A stretch of 64,000 nt of DNA from CAIMUX01 sp964473865 (GTDB taxonomy: Bacteria > Eisenbacteria > RBG-16-71-46 > CAIMUX01), in the NCBI GenBank assembly GCA_964473865.1, contig CAYYQN010000012.1:1-64000 (forward strand). Reading direction: 5' to 3'. The notes under the pieces are model-generated. The model did not search any database, had not been told where the DNA came from, and was given only the letters and a program-made list of their open reading frames with translations. Below are positions 61,915 to 64,000 of this stretch, one piece after another. The translations under genes and the position numbers were made by a program. Each line of letters begins with the position of its first letter. Within the stretch, counting starts at the first letter, position 1.

Positions 61915-64000
61915 TCAACGGGTGATGAGCAGGCGCGTCGTCGCCACCCGTTCTCCGTCCAGCGTCAATCGGGCGAAGTAGAGCCCTGGTGCCAGAGCGG
62001 CTACGTCCGGGGCGGTCAGCTCCGAGGTGCCGCTTCCGGCCGGAAGCGGGCCGAGATCACGGGCGAAGACCCGGCGCCCGGCCGGGTCGTGCAGCGTGAA
62101 GGCGGCCGTTCCGGAGTGCGGAAGGGTGAAGCGCAGCACGCAGGCGCCGCGGGCGGGGTTCGGCCGCACCGCAAGGACGGTCCCGGCGGGCAGAGGATGC
62201 TCGACAGCCGGCCCGATTCGCACCGGGAACCCGCCGGCCGTGAGCGTCAGCGGTGCGGCCGTGGCATCGGATGCGTCCCCCGTCACCCAGCGGGCTTCTC
62301 CCTGCTCCCCCACGACCGGCAGGGCAAACGACGGCGGGGACGCGGATGCCCCGGCACCCGGGTCGAACAGCACCGCGCGCACGGTGCCGTCGGCCGTGAC
62401 CATGGCCAGACCCTGCCAGCCTCCGCCGTCGGGAAAGAGCACCGGCTGCAGGCCCGGCGCAAACGCCCCCGGATCGGCCGCGAGCACCAGGCTCAGGGCC
62501 GCGGGCCTGCCCTCGCGGGACGCCGCAGAACCCGCCTCGGTTCCGGCGAGAGACGGAAGCCTGAAGACGATCGCGCCGGCCTCGACGCTGAACCCCGCTT
62601 CGAGCCTCAACGATCCTGCGGGGGTGCGCGCGCTCCCCGTTTCCGCCGGCGCCGCCGCCCCGCTGACGGGCGCGGCCGCCTCCGCTCCTTCCGCCGCGTT
62701 CGCGGCCAGCGGCGGGCCTTGCAGGATGATGTTCACCACCGCCACCAGATCAACGACGCTGAGCCGCCCGTCGAAGTTGCGATCCGCGTTGAGGAATCCT
62801 TGCCCGCTGATCAATTGCGTCTCGAGGATGTGATTTGCGATAGCCACCAGGTCCGCCGTGTTGACTCCGTTGATCAGATCGGCGTCACCCGGGAGCGTCG
62901 TCGTTCCGTCCCAGTTCCGCCCGTCGATGACGAGCACATTCGAGGCGGCCGGATCGAGCCAGGTCCGCAGCCGTGTCGCGTCGGTGTTGCCGCCGTTCCA
63001 CGATTGCGAGAGGCGGCCGTACCAGTCGGACGTGATGGACGTGCAGGAGGCCGATCCTCCGTGGAGCTGGCCGACCAGGCGGTGATTCGGATCCCAGAGC
63101 CCGGATCCGGAGGAACCAGGTTCGGTCGTGCCGTCGTCCCAGTTCGTGATTCGCCAGTGGGTGGCGTCTCCCGGCACGGTGGGTTGCAGGTAGGTCGTGA
63201 TCGTCAACGGCGTGTTGCAGAAGCTGATCGCCTTCTCGTCCGTGTTCGGATGATGGATTCCTACCGCCGAGGTCGGGCGGGTCTCGTCGCGCGCGTCCCA
63301 GCCGGCGTAGTAGACGTCAAACTCCGTGGAGGGGGTGGTGGCCAGGCGCACCAGGCAGAAGTCCGACGTCGCCCAGTTCGCCTTCCACTCGGCGCCGGTC
63401 TGGTGCTGGCTCAACAGACCTCCTTGGAGGTCTCCGCAGTTCGGCGACTCGAAGTTCCAGTAGACGACCATGCTCTGGTCGTTCGTAGCCTCGACGTGAC
63501 AGTGGTTGGCGGTGAGAAAGTACGGGGGATGGTCTGGGTCGTGGCTGTTCACGAGTGTGCCGCTGCAGGTCCAGACGCCGCTCAGCGTGTAGACCGCGAC
63601 GGAGCGGATCTCGTTCCGCCAAGGGTCGCCTTCCGGGCAGATCACGTCGTTGTTGCAGGTCCCCTGCTTGTCGGCGACGCGCAGCAGGCTTCGCGCGAGG
63701 CTGCCAAAGCCGCGGTAATCGTGGCCGACAGTACCGATGACCAGTTCCGGCTCAAACTCGGCGCCGGCCGGCACCGCGAGCTCGATCACCGCATCGTCGC
63801 CGGGAACGACGGCGGTCCAGAACTCGCTTTCGGGCGAGGCATCCCGCGCGTCGTAAGGTCCGTCCCAGGCCGGCGGTCTCCGGGACTCCGCGCTCGCATT
63901 GGGTTTCGGGGCGGGAGCGGTGGGGTCGGCCCGGCCGGATGACGGCTGCGCCTCCGGTTCCCGAATCGATCCGGCAGGGTAGAGATGGACCGTTGCCCCG
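61915..64000 (-). CDS. Secreted trypsin-fold (lysyl-endopeptidase-like) protease with dockerin-like and sorting domains (5' end outside window)
   Basis: The frame stays open on the minus strand to the window end, so the start and signal peptide are missing; 694 residues are visible. Numbered from the GTG at 63789, the protease domain (about 30-275) has YFLTANHCHVE (catalytic His), ANWATSDFCLVRL (catalytic Asp) and TEPGSSGSGLWDP (catalytic Ser), as in Achromobacter protease I-like enzymes, with several cysteines. Then come a dockerin-like pair of calcium loops (about 300-350, DADLINGVNTADLVAIA and DRNFDGRLSVVDLVAVVN), a linker, a cohesin-like region (about 390-500) and a Por-type sorting domain at the end (RPNPARG, GLYFARL). 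An Ala/Pro-rich stretch precedes the protease domain. Confidence 0.85.
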   Translation of the reverse strand, partial: GATVHLYPAGSIREPEAQPSSGRADPTAPAPKPNASAESRRPPAWDGPYDARDASPESEFWTAVVPGDDAVIELAVPAGAEFEPELVIGTVGHDYRGFGSLARSLLRVADKQGTCNNDVICPEGDPWRNEIRSVAVYTLSGVWTCSGTLVNSHDPDHPPYFLTANHCHVEATNDQSMVVYWNFESPNCGDLQGGLLSQHQTGAEWKANWATSDFCLVRLATTPSTEFDVYYAGWDARDETRPTSAVGIHHPNTDEKAISFCNTPLTITTYLQPTVPGDATHWRITNWDDGTTEPGSSGSGLWDPNHRLVGQLHGGSASCTSITSDWYGRLSQSWNGGNTDATRLRTWLDPAASNVLVIDGRNWDGTTTLPGDADLINGVNTADLVAIANHILETQLISGQGFLNADRNFDGRLSVVDLVAVVNIILQGPPLAANAAEGAEAAAPVSGAAAPAETGSARTPAGSLRLEAGFSVEAGAIVFRLPSLAGTEAGSAASREGRPAALSLVLAADPGAFAPGLQPVLFPDGGGWQGLAMVTADGTVRAVLFDPGAGASASPPSFALPVVGEQGEARWVTGDASDATAAPLTLTAGGFPVRIGPAVEHPLPAGTVLAVRPNPARGACVLRFTLPHSGTAAFTLHDPAGRRVFARDLGPLPAGSGTSELTAPDVAALAPGLYFARLTLDGERVATTRLLITR

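Noticed and set aside
61840..63942. 700-residue plus-strand frame
   Set aside because: Antisense shadow of the protease gene, which has a full catalytic triad on the other strand.

Overview
The window is GC-rich DNA with no rRNA or tRNA. It looks like a metagenome-assembled or draft contig, because it contains a run of 100 N. Three secreted proteins end in, or are built like, FlgD/Por-type C-terminal sorting domains (one is cut by the left edge, one by the right edge). They are accompanied by PKD, FN3, InlB-like and dockerin-like modules, a PorV-like outer-membrane protein and a full exosortase-A style locus. Together these suggest a Gram-negative bacterium of the FCB superphylum or a neighbouring candidate phylum such as Eisenbacteria. 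That placement is inference from protein style, not from a marker gene.

Left and centre (about 2.7-44.4 kb) form an exopolysaccharide island. It opens with an XrtA-type set: exosortase, EpsI and a DUF3473-type deacetylase. A four-gene, translationally coupled block follows (unknown membrane protein, TPR lipoprotein, PrsK-like kinase, PrsR-like sigma-54 activator). Next come the polymer genes: priming sugar transferase, GT4, GumC-like chain-length protein, CpsD-like ATPase and two GT2 enzymes. Further on are two more polysaccharide deacetylases, four acyltransferase-like proteins (three FemAB-like, one GNAT), a Wzx-like flippase, a Wzy/ligase-like protein, a CapK-like adenylate-forming enzyme, a DegT-type aminotransferase, a second GT4 and, unexpectedly, a Glu/Leu/Phe/Val dehydrogenase-like protein. 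A very large secreted beta-helix/FN3/PKD protein (27.6-33.9 kb) sits in the middle, interrupted by the N gap. Spacers here are long (0.3-1.0 kb).

The right edge of the island (40.6-46.5 kb) carries decayed mobile DNA: an IS21 remnant with a fused istA/istB fragment and four terminal repeats spaced exactly 24 bp, an IS1380-like fragment directly beside it, and an IS630 transposase broken by two compensating frameshifts.

The right part (46.8-64 kb) is compact, more GC-rich and mostly non-EPS. It contains a VanZ-like protein with a carbohydrate-binding-like tail, a PorV-like protein with a SPOR-like end, PEBP-MFS-sulfatase in an overlapping operon, tatD-tcdA, a ferredoxin-like protein, two related charged envelope proteins, a PRC/MgtE_N/CBS protein coupled to an Nramp-like transporter, a cytochrome c, a YIP1-like protein and a secreted trypsin-fold protease cut by the window end.

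Working model (inference): PrsK/PrsR-like signalling drives sigma-54 promoters. The glycosyltransferases, Wzx, Wzy and GumC/CpsD make and export an acylated, partly deacetylated polymer, and the exosortase anchors or processes secreted proteins into that matrix. No PEP-CTERM substrate is visible in the window.
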